Positions 29,081 to 40,290 of a stretch of 64,000 nucleotides of DNA are shown here, in pieces. This stretch comes from Undaria pinnatifida (Eukaryota > Sar > Phaeophyceae > Laminariales > Alariaceae): assembly GCA_012845835.1 (NCBI GenBank), contig JABAKD010000002.1, forward strand, positions 25,696,210-25,760,209, written 5' to 3'. The position numbers and the translations under genes were made by a program. Position 1 is the stretch's first letter, and each line of letters starts with the position of its first letter. A model generated the notes under the pieces. It was not told the DNA's origin, did no database searches, and worked only from the letters and a program-made list of their open reading frames with translations.

Positions 29081-32000
29081 ATGACGCACGTGGCGAAGGA
29101 GGGGAACCCCCGGAAGGGTGTCATGAACGGCGCCGAGATAAGCCAAAGCGTTTTAGGTGAGTAAGGTTCGGTAGCGCCAGCAATAGACTAGATGATCGAC
29201 TGACCGAAGATCGCACGCCAGGATACTACTGCTACCGCGCCGTTTGTGAACTTTTGGATCATGAAGAGTTACGCGAACGTGCTGCTGCTGTATGATACTG
29301 GCCTGCCTTATGCAGGTTTGGGTGGAGCATTCCCGAATCCCTGGCATATGCGAGGGAACACTGGGCATGTAGCAGACAATAGGTGGGACACCCCCACCAT
29401 ACTGAACAGGAGCCGCCTCACACCGTGCGCACAACCCGAGGGGTACTCGATTATACCGCAAAAAAGTGCCAAAGAAAGTGATCCCGCTTTTTGGTCTCAT
29501 GAACGAACGTGGGTTTGCAAGTGAAACGTACGACAACCGCCTCGTATAACTCGCACACACGTCTACAAGCAGTCATTAGACTGCTTTTTTCGTGCTGCTG
29601 TTGTATTGATAGCAGTATGCGTTTGTATGTTTATCCTCTGTTCAGACGTGGAGTCGTGGTTCAAAAAGCACGGAGGAGATTGCCTGGACCACGCGCAGGG
29701 AGCAGACGACGGAGGTATTATGGATGGATGTCGGGGTGATTATCTCATACAACAGACGACACGCTGGAAGGCGGCAAAACAGAGTTATTCCGCAAGCAAG
29801 CGTGTACATTTGCTGCGGCGAAAGCCCGCCATGTGGCTAGACTACGGATGCAGTCGTGCATGCAGCCGAGCAGGATGCAGCCTTTTCGGTCGGCGATGGT
29901 CCATGCTTTCCGTGGAATGCGATCCAAAAGATTATCCCTCTGGTAGACTGTTAATAGTAGAGTAGTACGACGAGCAGTCTAGTCTGCGCTATGATGTCAA
30001 CATTTTAACAACAGCAGTCGCACAGCAACTAAAAACTGCGGCAGTAGTACCATCAAATAGCTAAGCGTATTATACCGCGTTCTTCGACGGCAAGGACACG
30101 ACGAGTACGAGGTCGTTTGCTTCTTTCTGTGGGTTGTGCTGTAAAGCGCGTACCATCATTGTTGTTGTGGATCCCCCCCTATAGAAAAACAAAAAAATCA
30201 TCTGCTCATTGCGCATAATCTGAATTACCATGTCTCCACAGAAATTATCAGTAACAAAACAACAGCGGCAGCGGTTGGGGATAAGAACAACCGTGCCACG
30301 TACCATATGTGCCGACCGTAGCAAGGCTAACTCTTGCAATTCCGGCACCGACAATCTCTTGTGGGTTCATGTCTAGGTTTCGGCGGGTAGGCACGGATAG
30401 GCAGGCAGCGCAGATAGACAGCGTGGTACACAAAAAAAGTGAGGCGAAAGGGCGGTTGGACAGATTCTCAACAGTTTCCCGTTTGCCTTTTTCGCTCGTC
30501 TCGCTTGTGTGCTGTGTTTGAAACACGCTGGCTGCTCGCGAAACCTTCAGATTTGCAGGCGCTAGAAAAAGCGGTGGATGCCAGCGTCCCAAAGGTTAGT
30601 GCCCATCGCCGTCTACAGTACAGTCGCCTGGTAGATGGAGGCAAAAACGCTACAGTACTGATGATACATATGACATGCTGAACACCAGGTGCCCTGTATT
30701 AGATAGAAGGCGACTCCCGGGGGTACACTCAACACATTGAAAACTATCAACAGCCACAATGGCAGTTGTGAACGCGCTGCCTACCGAGCTCCCGCGGGGT
30801 ACATGGTCGATCGATTACCCGGCTCAGGGTACGCCTTAACACGGTGTAAACGTTGTGTACCAAAAGTACGTTTTTTTCGCACCCCAAACATTGTGCTACA
30901 CTCGGTGCCTTTTTTTTCGATCATCCCTCTCTCTGTCAAAGCATACCATACGATCACAACCTGCCTACTTTTTAACTCTGTGTCGCCCTTTTTGTGGACC
31001 GAAAAATAATTTTCACCACGCGCGGCAGGAACTACGATCACTCTTGTCGGTCCAAGACGGAGACCTTTGGTTTTCGGACAAACAGGCACTCACCTGCAAG
31101 GTGCGAATGGAGTACTGCGTTGTGATATCCTTCCTTACTGTTGTGGAGTCGTTGTTGCGCCTCAACTGAATTATTCCAAAGCCAAACAAAGCCTAGCCTA
31201 ACGCAACCCAACCCAACCCAACGCAACCCAACCCAATCCAACCCAACCCAACCCAACCCAACCCAACCCAACCCAACCCAACCCAACCCAACCCAACCCA
31301 ACCCAACCCAACCCAACCCAACCCAACCCAACCCAACCCAACCCGACCCAACCTACAGCCCAACCCAACTCAAATCAACCCAATTAAGTTAGCAGTTTCA
31401 TTGACGAGGAACCATACACCGAATGGTTCCGTAGCAAGGGGCTGCAGCTGCTTCGGCTCCCCGCCCTCCCCATGTTGAAAATACCTTTACAGCTTTCTAC
31501 GCCACAATCTGTACTATTCCAGCATGCGTCTGGAGGACAAGTTGTGGGAAAGGACGGTATAATCCATCCAGAGATATTCCGATCATCCCAGTATATTCGG
31601 TGTATAACGAAATCGATATCTATATATATGCCGATGTCAGATATCGCCTTGCGCGCTCTTTGACACTCTCTCACGTCCTTCACCCACAAAGTGAAGGGAG
31701 GCTCTCTCCTTGCCCCACATCTCGCACCTAAGAAAAAGTGCCCCCTGGCAGCGGGGGGAGCGCTGCTACATCAATTGGGACCCTCTCCCAGAATAAGGGC
31801 TTCATATGCATGCCGTTTTTATCATTTACTGCGTCGTGTCTTTGGTGAAGTGTACGAATGCCGCTGCCCTGACTATGAGTAATTGGCGAGACGCATGCTG
31901 TCCTTAGTAGGTGCACCCAAACACTGATACCGGTATGGGTCTAAAATGTCAAGTCATTTTTTCATATCTACCGGGTGTGTTGTGAGGCTTACTTTGGACA

Positions 32001-34593
32001 GGCGACTTGTTAGCACCTTTCATCAGCGGTCAGACGGACTAACACCCTCTGTGTCCTTAACCAATGGCGTAGTCGTCGACAGACCATGGGTTTTGGGGTC
32101 GTGGGTTTGAATCTCACCATCCACCAATAATCTTTTTTTACAACTTTCCCCATGTCGAAGCTGAAAAAATACTCTCCCCGGTATCCACAGGAAATGGAAC
32201 CGCGTGGATACTGACATGTCCGCCCGTATATCCGGCCGACTTGCTATCCCGCCGTTTCAGGGGGAGGGGGTGTTTTAAGTTTCAAGGCTTAGTTTGGGTA
32301 GGAAATGGGTTTCCCTTTTACCAGCGGTCAAACGGGCTGTTACTAATAGTAATACCCTCGAATTCCTCAACCTCTCACCACTTGCCTACCCAAACTAAGC
32401 CTTACGGCAACGATAACCCGATGTAAACGTGGCTCATGTGTAGGCCCATACTGGAACACTGAGCAGAGTATGAAAGTGCAGCTCGATCGAAAAAAAAAAA
32501 TCCTAGGCATGCAACGAAGAGCATCGAAAACTGCAGATGGCATTCCAGCGCAATGTTGGGTACATATGAATCATATGAAAAACTGACGCGTTCTACGATA
32601 GAGGTACACACCCCTTTTTTTTCTAACGTTTTCTCAATTGTTTGGGTTGCTTAAGACGCTCTCTCCCTCTCAAAAACTGATTTGGCTGAAAAAATAAAAT
32701 AACCGTGAACCGGATCAAAAAACAATCCCGTGGCCTAGGGTACACAACGAGCATTCATGAAAAAAAAAAAAACGGCCTCTTTCTGACGATTTTGGGTCAT
32801 GTAGCCCCGTCACTCACAAAAAAAAGCCAAAAAAAGGTATACCTCTGCCGTAGCGTGCGTCAGCTCCTTGGTTTCGGCGCCCCGTCGGTATATACAGTAT
32901 TAAATAGTATTAACGGTGAAACAGAGTATTCAAGACTAAATGTGTTAGTAAAAAAATAGTAAATGTATAGCTTTTTGGTGTGTTTCGTGGGTCCTGATTT
33001 GCTATTGTTCTCCGTAGGAGTGGTCCCCGAACAAGGCGGGGCGTTTACAAGGCGTTGTCCCTAAGCAAGGGCCCAAAGGACCGCCATGCACGAATCGAAA
33101 CCCGCCATACGGCATGTAGAGCACCCTATTCACGGCTGGTCTCTCAATAGAACAGTTTACTGCCCTATTGAGGGCAGACGAGGCCTCCACATCTATACAG
33201 ATACCCTTTGCCTGTAACCAACAAACCCAATGCCGCAATGCGCATATCCGTCCTATATGTGAATAAGGTGGTTGCCTCCAACACAGCGGTGATACCTGGT
33301 ACAGGTCTCGCACACCACTGCTTTGTTCGGGGGACCACTACACTGTGTGTTCTAGTATCAGTATCATAGACCCAGGCTGCGGCAGCCCCCCCCCCCCTCC
33401 CTTTTTTTCGTTCAGTGGCTCGGTGTCACTCGCGTGAGTGTGAGTGATCACTCGCGTGAGTGACGCCCCTTGTCCCTTTTCTCTGTCTTATTTTAAGAAG
33501 CTTTCGCGCTGTCTTCATTCCGGGATATTAATCGGCGATGGAATGGCAGACTACGCTGCGCCAACCAAAAAAAAAAAACTAAAAAGTACTCTTTGTCCGT
33601 GAGACACAGTCACCCGTGCGAGCGGCTCAAACCCGGTTGTGAAAGAACGGGTGCACCCTTCCTAACGTAGCCTTGGTCCTTAGCCAAAAAGTGCTACCCC
33701 TGTTGCAATAATGCGGGTCATGACTGCCGTGGATCGGACGCCGCTCCGCGCTCTTTGCATAGCGGTGTGCGTTAGTCATTCCGCGCTAGGGGTGCACCAG
33801 AAATTTTCTGAGCTGCTGAGGTTAGGAGCTCAACAATCTCGCCCGAAACATGACTTCACGAAAGACGCTCGTTCACGCAACCCGACCCAACATTTTTATG
33901 CGCTATCATCGTAGCCCTGAAGTGATAACCAACACACGCGGGAAAATAAATAAATAAAATCTTATCATCACGAACACCGATAAACCCCACGCTTCAAGAG
34001 CTCAACCTGTCAAGAAACGTTTTTAGGCCCAAAAATCTCAACCCCCTACTACTGTGGGATTTCTCGCGTCAAAAATGCCCGCTGTTTGACGTCAGCGAAA
34101 ATAACGCTGTAACTTACGGGAGAAACACGAATTGGCCGGACGCGTGCTGCGGTAGCTATAGATGTGCCCTAAGTTTCTGAGGCTCTGTTACGGTGTCCCC
34201 TCTGCCCCCCGGTGGGGCGTTACGGTTTATCTCAGATCCCCCCGTTATAGCTGGTAGGCGCTATTGCCTGCCTGGACGAACGGCTCCGCCCCCTCCCTTG
34301 CCCGTGTACTTTCTACAGCTTCTTCTGATTTACGGTGGTCCATACAGAATCCAAGAAAAAACGGCGAGATGCGTTGCTACGATAGATGTTGCCACCTTAC
34401 AGGTAGTTTTTTTTTTGTTCGTTTCTGAATGATGGGGCTCCTTAGCCCAAAATATTGTCGTTCGTTTCTGAACGACTGTAGTTTTTTGGTCGTCGGAATT
34501 ATTGTCGTTCGTGCCTTGCGATAGTAGTAGTAGTAGTAGTCGTAGAGTAGTAGTAGTAGTAGTGATAGTAGTAGTAGTAGTAGTAGTAGTAGC

Positions 34594-34624
<31 letters not shown>

Positions 34625-37600
34625 TTTTTTTATCCCTACGCCATGGGTTTGGTCATCGGGTTGCATTTTCAGCTCTCACAAAATAAGGTTCCTGCCTCTC
34701 GATAGGGTTTAGAGCTTGGTCAAGTGAGGAAGGAGCCCCAGAAACAAAATGGTGCAACGTCATTTACCTTCTCACGTGTCAAATACGCAGGTGAAGCACG
34801 AAAGTGCACAATCTGATCAGAAATGCCATAGCCTCTAGGTATACCGCGAGGAGAGTGTAAGGCGGTCCGGCCCTAAGGACCAATTACCGCTGTGCCGGGG
34901 GGGGCGGCTTGGATCCGCACCGGTCACTTACACGAGGGTTGATTTGGGACGTTGCGTTTCTTGTATTGGTTCCTTGCTGCCCGCTTGATGCCTTCTGACG
35001 AGAAGTGGGCGTGGAATCTCGTTCAGGCAGCGATAACGCCTGCCAGGAAACGAGTGGACGCTTACTAATGACCAAGGCTACGGTGGGAGGGTATCCCCCT
35101 TTTGCACTACAGAGGGTCGTATTTTCACCACTCGCACGCGAGTAACTCTGTACCTCACGGACACAAAATACACTATTCACCTAGGCGATTTTTCCTTTTA
35201 GCGCAGTGGTGTGGCTTGCCATTTCATATTGCGGATTCTTGTCTTCGCCTACTTTAAAAACGGCACAAAAAGCTCAAGATCGCCAACAAAAAAAAAACAG
35301 CGGGGGGTTCGCTTGCGCGAGTGACCCCGAGCCCCTGCCAAAAAATGCCCCCAAACGTTTCCCCCTCTACCGTAGCATGGGTCCCTAGGCGAGTGACCCC
35401 GAGCCCCTGCGAAAAAATGCCCTCAAACGTTTACCCCTCTACCGTAGCCTGGGTCCCTACAAATCGTAACGCCGCAAAGGGGGAGACGAGACACCACGAC
35501 AATGTTCACATAGAATTGTGTTGTACAAGAGCACACCGACGTCGGCTACGGTACATCCTCGGTTGAGGAGCCACGCCCCGGCTAGAACTGGCTTGGCCCG
35601 TCATAATAGCTTACCCTCTATTGACGCACGCGTCGCGGGTACGACATCGCCCAACGCGGAAGCGTCCCTGTGCGTGCGATAGCTTCCTCCTCGAAGAAGA
35701 GTGTACTGGTGTGTTGTATCTTCTCCCTCGGACACGGAAAAAGCTATATTCAACATTGTCGAGTGGGCAATGAATACAAACAGTATCTACAGGGTACGGC
35801 AGTAACGTAACCAGGCATGTCCGCGGATTAGGCAAAATCGAAGATTGTCTTTTCTTTTCGTGCTCTCGCCGTAGTACGTATGGGAAGGGGGTGGTGACTG
35901 AAGGGTGCACAGCACTAAAGAATACCTACCTGGTACACACAACGCAGAAACATCGTTACCAGGCAATCCACGGACTCTGAAAATATGTTTGTTTTGTCTT
36001 TTCATGCACTCGCCGGCGTGTACACTGAGGGGGTGGGGGGGTGAGAGTCGTTCAGCGGGAGCCCCCCCAACTTTTCTTGAACGAAATCGCCGGTGTCAAA
36101 ACCAGCTCCCGGCCGTATGTATCTCCTGCAAATACAGTGTCCCTCGACACCCCGACGTCATCGATCGATAGGCCTTTGCACACAACAAAATGTGTGGATA
36201 CTTTTCTTTCAGTAGTGTGACATGTACTTCCTTGTGTCGAGCAGCCATGAAACGTTTTTTTCGTCAAAGAAAATCGCTGTTTTTTTTTTTGGGGGGGGGG
36301 CAATCGTAGAATCAGTCGTGAAACAGAATGGACGAATGCTAAAAACGACGTGGGCTACGATAGCGGTAGAGATAGCACTTTTCGTCTGAAAATGATCTCT
36401 GAATGACGGGAGCTCCTTATTAACCCAAAAATTGTCGGAAAAAAAATGCGCCCCATTTCCTTTTTTGGCATGGCTTCTCGTCGTGTACCTAGGCGACGGT
36501 AATTTTTCATCCGGTCTCAGTTTTAGCAGTTTCATTTCTCTCCTTTTCGGTTTCTGGGAAAGGGTCTTAAGCTCCGAAAGTGAGGGGGTAGTATTAAGAA
36601 AAAAAAGCGGTGCACCTCTATCGTAGCACGCGTCTTACGATATATATATATATATCGAGGGAGACGAGGTGAGCAGGGGCTGACCGTGGTGGAGGACACC
36701 CGTTATATCAACACCAGTAACAGTCCTATAATTTTCCTCGTTTTTTTCCGTCGGTAATGCCATTCTCATTCCACAACAATGAACGCATCTCCTCGCAGGC
36801 AATGGCCACGGAAGCGTTAGAGATGGAGGGGCGAGTCCCCGGCTGGAGACCGGGGCTCATACCGTTCGCCAAGGAGTTTGACGGCACCTTCCTGGTCAGT
36901 AACAACTTATTTGGTTTCGTGTTAATTGATTGGATGGGGGCGCATTTCATTGCGTAAACGCAGCATGGAGGGTTGGGTGGTACATTTTATTCGTCGTGCG
37001 GACGCATGGATACCGCGACTCTTTTTAGAGGTAGGCGTCGACGAGCGTCTTCCTCTCTCTCTCCCTCTGTCTCTAAGCATACCAATAAATTGCCCACCCA
37101 ATCTAAAGCCTATAACAGGTACCCAAACTAGGCCTCATAGCAGGGTAAGCGTTGCTTTTTTTCGTCTTTCTCGCCCCCCTTCCGCCTGCTTACCTTGGCG
37201 ACGAAACTGACGTTAAAGAGTGTGTGCTGCCGAAGTTTGCTGCGCAGCACTATGCGCCACTTGATTTGGAAGCCCGTCCCGGACGACCACTGCAAAATAT
37301 GTTGGCATGTTGGGTCTAGGACGCGGATCAAGTTAGGGCCCGACTACTTCCTGGCGTGCAGTGTGTCTATCTCGCTACAGTAGCAATAATTGTGAAGAGA
37401 AGGTCTAGGAGACATATAGTGTGCCCCTACCCCCAGCTAAAAAAAATGAACCCCCCCCCGCCGCCACAAAAACGCAGGTTGCCGACGCTCAGACGAGGGG
37501 CTGCCCCGTGGCAGAGTGGGACTTAGACGGCGAGGGCGCCATCGTCGCCGATACCTTTTCGCTATTCCTAGAGCGTTTCAGGAACGACCTGCTTTCGGGC

Positions 37601-37693
37601 CGGTGCGAGTTCGTCGAGGGTATTGGGATCGTGGAGAAGATGAAAACTTCGGCCCGCGCTGCGGCTGCGACCGGCCGCGGGCGCGGCAAATAG
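29081..37693 (+). CDS. SMI1/KNR4-family protein (6 exons, 190 aa)
   Basis: Exons: 29081-29156, 29646-29714, 30551-30594, 31029-31100, 36799-36894, 37478-37693 (TAG). All introns are GT-AG with matching phases (1, 1, 0, 0, 0), which strongly supports the model. The protein starts MTHVAKEGNPRKGV. Residues 26-48 read DVESWFKKHGGDCLDHAQ. Then comes the SMI1/KNR4 pattern: LQALEKAVDASVPKELRSLL (helix plus LP-like turn), RVPGWRPGLIPFAKEFDGTF, VAEWDLDGEGAIVADTFSLF and LERFRNDLL. It ends in a basic Ala/Gly tail (TGRGRGK). In fungi this family links cell-wall synthesis to signalling, and in bacteria members act as immunity proteins. The role here is unknown. Intron 4 is 5.7 kb and full of repeats. Confidence 0.85.
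31195..31348. repeat. (AACCC)n pentanucleotide array
   Basis: About 28 nearly perfect AACCC units (TTGGG on the minus strand), with a few AACGC near the start. It lies in intron 4 of the SMI1/KNR4-like gene. The period is 5, not the 6 or 7 of known algal telomeres. Confidence 0.95.
31985..32130 (+). mobile_element. Possible tRNA-derived SINE
   Basis: tggcgtagtcgtc resembles the RNA polymerase III A box and gggtttgaatctcacc the B box / T-loop. They are about 40 bp apart and followed by atccacca. The 5' part (ggcttactttgga ... cagcggtcagacgg) resembles the element at 32284. The acceptor stem does not pair, so it is not an intact tRNA gene. Confidence 0.4.
32284..32403. mobile_element. 120-bp element with perfect 19-bp terminal inverted repeats
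   Basis: aaggcttagtttgggtagg (32284-32302) is exactly inverted at 32385-32403. A decayed relative, ggtacccaaactaggcctca, lies near 37117. Target duplication is not evident. Confidence 0.75.
33410..33620. repeat. ACTCGCGTGAGTG palindrome repeat
   Basis: cactcgcgtgagtg occurs twice within 45 bp, each self-complementary. The flanks resemble 6075-6310 and 35130-35465. Confidence 0.6.
34139..34770. mobile_element. Family A elements and TAG microsatellite
   Basis: gacgcgtgctgcggtagc at 34139 is a family A terminal repeat in inverse orientation. A second copy in direct orientation runs from ctgaatgatggggctcctta (about 34424) to tggtgcaacgtcatttacc. A (TAG)n array of about 100 bp (34523-34624) is inserted in the latter. 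Confidence 0.6.
35130..35465. repeat. Dispersed palindrome repeat with 71-bp tandem duplication
   Basis: actcgcacgcgagtaactct and ctaggcgatttttc match 6100-6200. Then gcgagtgaccccgagcccct gc(c/g)aaaaaatgcc...ctctaccgtagc occurs twice in tandem (about 35319-35389 and 35390-35460). Confidence 0.75.
36052..36290 (-). repeat. Dispersed repeat F, copy 1 (protein-like frame)
   Basis: Inverted copy of 54905-55115. The minus strand can be read KGLSIDDVGVSRD in the same frame as the other copy. The frame then drifts. It could be a fragment of a coding transposon. Confidence 0.65.
36345..36635 (+). mobile_element. Family A TIR element copy
   Basis: From gggctacgatagcggtagag to gtgcacctctatcgtagcac. 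The ends are inverted versions of each other. Internal ctgaatgacgggagctcc, gtgtacctaggcgacgg and gtcttaagctccgaaagtga are in family order. Close relative of 39365-39640. Confidence 0.8.
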
Positions 37694-38454
37694 ACCGACC
37701 AGGCGCGGATTGCGTTTTGCGGTTTGCTCTTGCCTTGCGTTTTTTTTTTTTTTCACGTCGTCAGCGATTTGCACCTGTTTACTTTGGAAAATATTTCAGT
37801 GCTTCTCAGTGCTTTTCAGCTGCCGATATATAGGAATGCTAGTCATGAACAGTAGTACTATACTGTAGTGGGTATACTGTATTAATAACATTAAGAGGTA
37901 GTATTTACACCGTCTACCTTCTGGCGCCTCTAGCCGAGTGGAAGAAACATAAAAAATGAAAAAATGTACCAAAGTATATATTTATGCACGCGGAAAAAGT
38001 CGGCCATTAAAAGCCTCGTACAGGGAGCAGCCATTCGTCCGGCGGGAAAACAAATTCGGCCTTCCCTCGACGCGATAGCGTAGCGCGACAGCGCGCACGG
38101 CATGTATATCAAGAAAAACGCGGGGAACACGTTGAGAATCCGGTTTGCGACACACCGGGGCGCACCGAGAAACGCGGGGGAACCGAAACTCGCCGCTTCC
38201 GCTGGTGTTTTCTACATAAACAGTTTTTTTTTTTGTACAATAGTTACCAAAATACGACAGCTGCGAGTTCGATCGATTGAGCGATCGATACTCAGCTCAA
38301 CTATTTTAATACATTTTGTAAGTAGTGAAAGTATGGTCTATCGCAGCTGCATTACCGGCGGGCAGGATCACGGTTTGATCCCCACGGCTAGATCCTCACG
38401 GTTTGATCCTCACGGTTTGATCCTGAGAGGGTGCAAACCGGGGTGAAGAGGCGG

Positions 38455-38600
38455 GGGGGGGGAAGGGGGCGTACTTTTTTTTTGCTCGCCTTAGTTATTT
38501 GCCGGTTGACTACGCGGCCCTTTCGAGACGGAGCACCGTTCCTACTCCTAATAGAGACACCTTCAACATTTGGGCGATGGAGGAAGGTCGGAGGATAGGG
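38455..38600 (-). mobile_element. Retroelement 3' tail fragment (family B)
   Basis: A G run then gcgtacttttt, gccttagttatttgccggtt and ccctttcgagacggagcacc gttcctactcctaatagaga. Same block as the 3' end of the LINE at 10135. Confidence 0.7.
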
Positions 38601-39364
38601 GAGAGGGGTAAAAAAAGCGAGTGTCCGCCGCTGTTGATGCGTGCTTACTGGGTTTCTCAGGGGGTGATAAACTCGGCCATCGTGCAGTACGAGAACGCGC
38701 GAGCGAGTATACGTTCTTCGTTGTGGGAACGTCGCACAGCACGGCCAAGTGTATGATTATTATGAAAAGGAAGTACTTGCAGACACCTCAACTTGTGAAA
38801 TCGATCATTTCGTCGAAATTGGGTTTACAGTGGATAAAAAAAAAAAAAAAAAAAGAATCGTCTACACACAAGAGCATTAATGAAAAGTTTTGACATGCAC
38901 GAGGCGTTTTCACGGACGGGCGGGGGACGCGAGCGGCTATGTACACACGCGCACAGTTAGCGACGTCCACCCCCCGCCTCCTCCATTCGTCAAACCCAGG
39001 CTGCCCGTTCTGTGCACGGCGCAGACGGGATTTCCTATTGCGGCGCGGCTGTGCCTCTGGTAGAGTATCGACCCTGTCGATAACGACACCAAAGAGCACT
39101 GTTATCTTGTCGAATGACTGTTTTTCGTTTGCCAGACCGTCAACCCTTTGGAGGCGCGTTTATATCGACCTCAAAAACATGTTTTTCTTTTTTTTTTTTA
39201 AATAAAGATTTTATCAACCGTCTCTGAACAGCCTTCAGCAGTACATAATGGTATACTATTAATAGTATCAGAATGCTGATAGTGCGGAGCGTATAAATGT
39301 CGTATAGCTCCTACCGTTCGTTGTGCCAAACACACCAGTGAACACACTATTAACAGTAAGCACT

Positions 39365-39640
39365 CGCCGACTCGTGCCACGGTTGTAGAGATAGCACTTC
39401 TCGCCTGAAAAGATTTTCTGAACGACGGAGCTCCTTAACCCAAAATCCTCGGAAAATACGCCCCTTTAATTTTTGCATTATTCTCGTTGTGTACCTAAGA
39501 GGAGGCCATGGGAATTTTCGTCCGGTATCTAGCGGTTTAATTTTTCTTCGAATCAGTTTTCGGGGAAGGTCTTAAGCTCCCAAATCGAGGGGTAGTATTA
39601 AGAAAAAAAGTGGTGCGCCTGTATCGTACCGCGCGTTCCC
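39365..39640 (+). mobile_element. Family A TIR element copy
   Basis: actcgtgccacggttgtaga gatagcacttctcg at the left, gaacgacggagctccttaac, ggtcttaagctcccaaatcg and tggtgcgcctgtatcgtacc gcgcgt at the right. Confidence 0.8.
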
Positions 39641-39712
39641 GGGTTGCTTTGTGTTATACGGATTCTGGATATATTTCGTCTTTTTTCCCCTCTGTTCAAA
39701 GCCCTCAGGGGC

Positions 39713-40056
39713 TAATGGACGCTACGGTGACCAAGTAACTACGCAGTAGGCAGTTTAATGGACGCTACGGTGACCAAGTAACTACGCAGTAGGCAGTTTA
39801 ATGGACGCTACGGTGACCAACAAACTACGCAGTAGGTAGTTTAATGGACGCTACGGTGACCAACGAACTACACAGTAGGCAGTTTAGTGGACGCTACGGT
39901 GACCAACTAACCACGCAGTAGGCGGTTTAATGGACGCCACGGTGACCAAAGAACTACGCAGTAGGCGGTTTAATGGACGCTACGGTGACCAACTAACTAC
40001 GCAGTAGGCAGTTTAATGGACGCTACGGTGACCCACGAACTACGCAGGCAGCCGTA
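39713..40056. repeat. 43-bp minisatellite, 8 copies
   Basis: The unit taatggacgctacggtgacc aa..aactacgcagtaggcagtt starts at 39713, 39756, 39799, 39842, 39885, 39928, 39971 and 40014. Copies differ at only a few positions, chiefly the dinucleotide after gaccaa. The last is incomplete. Confidence 0.95.
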
Positions 40057-40074
40057 CTTGTTGTTCTAATGTAA

Positions 40075-40290
40075 ACTCGGAAACAGCTCTATTCTGTGTC
40101 GGAAACAGTTCACTTCTGAGTCGGAAACAGTTCACGTCTGTGTCGGAAAAAGTTCACTTTTATGTCGGAAACAGTTCATTTCTGTGTCGGAAACAGGCGG
40201 GTAAGGCTTTGTCAGCCGGGATTACTGGAAACCATTATTTTCTGTGTCGGAAACAGTTCACTTCTGTGTCGGAAACAGGCAGGTAAGGCT
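40075..40290. repeat. 22-bp repeat (tcggaaacagttcacttctgtg)
   Basis: Seven or more copies of tcggaaacagttcacttctg with small changes, plus a duplicated gcgggtaaggcttt gtcagccggga block. Confidence 0.85.

Noticed and set aside
31195..31348. Telomere or chromosome end
   Set aside because: The array is flanked on both sides by unique coding gene sequence, has period 5, and is only about 150 bp.
32040..32130. Functional tRNA gene
   Set aside because: The B-box-like loop is present, but no 7-bp acceptor stem or anticodon arm can be folded. Kept only as a possible SINE.
39713..40290. CRISPR array
   Set aside because: The repeats are contiguous units with no unique spacers, in a eukaryotic intergenic region. 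No cas-like genes nearby.
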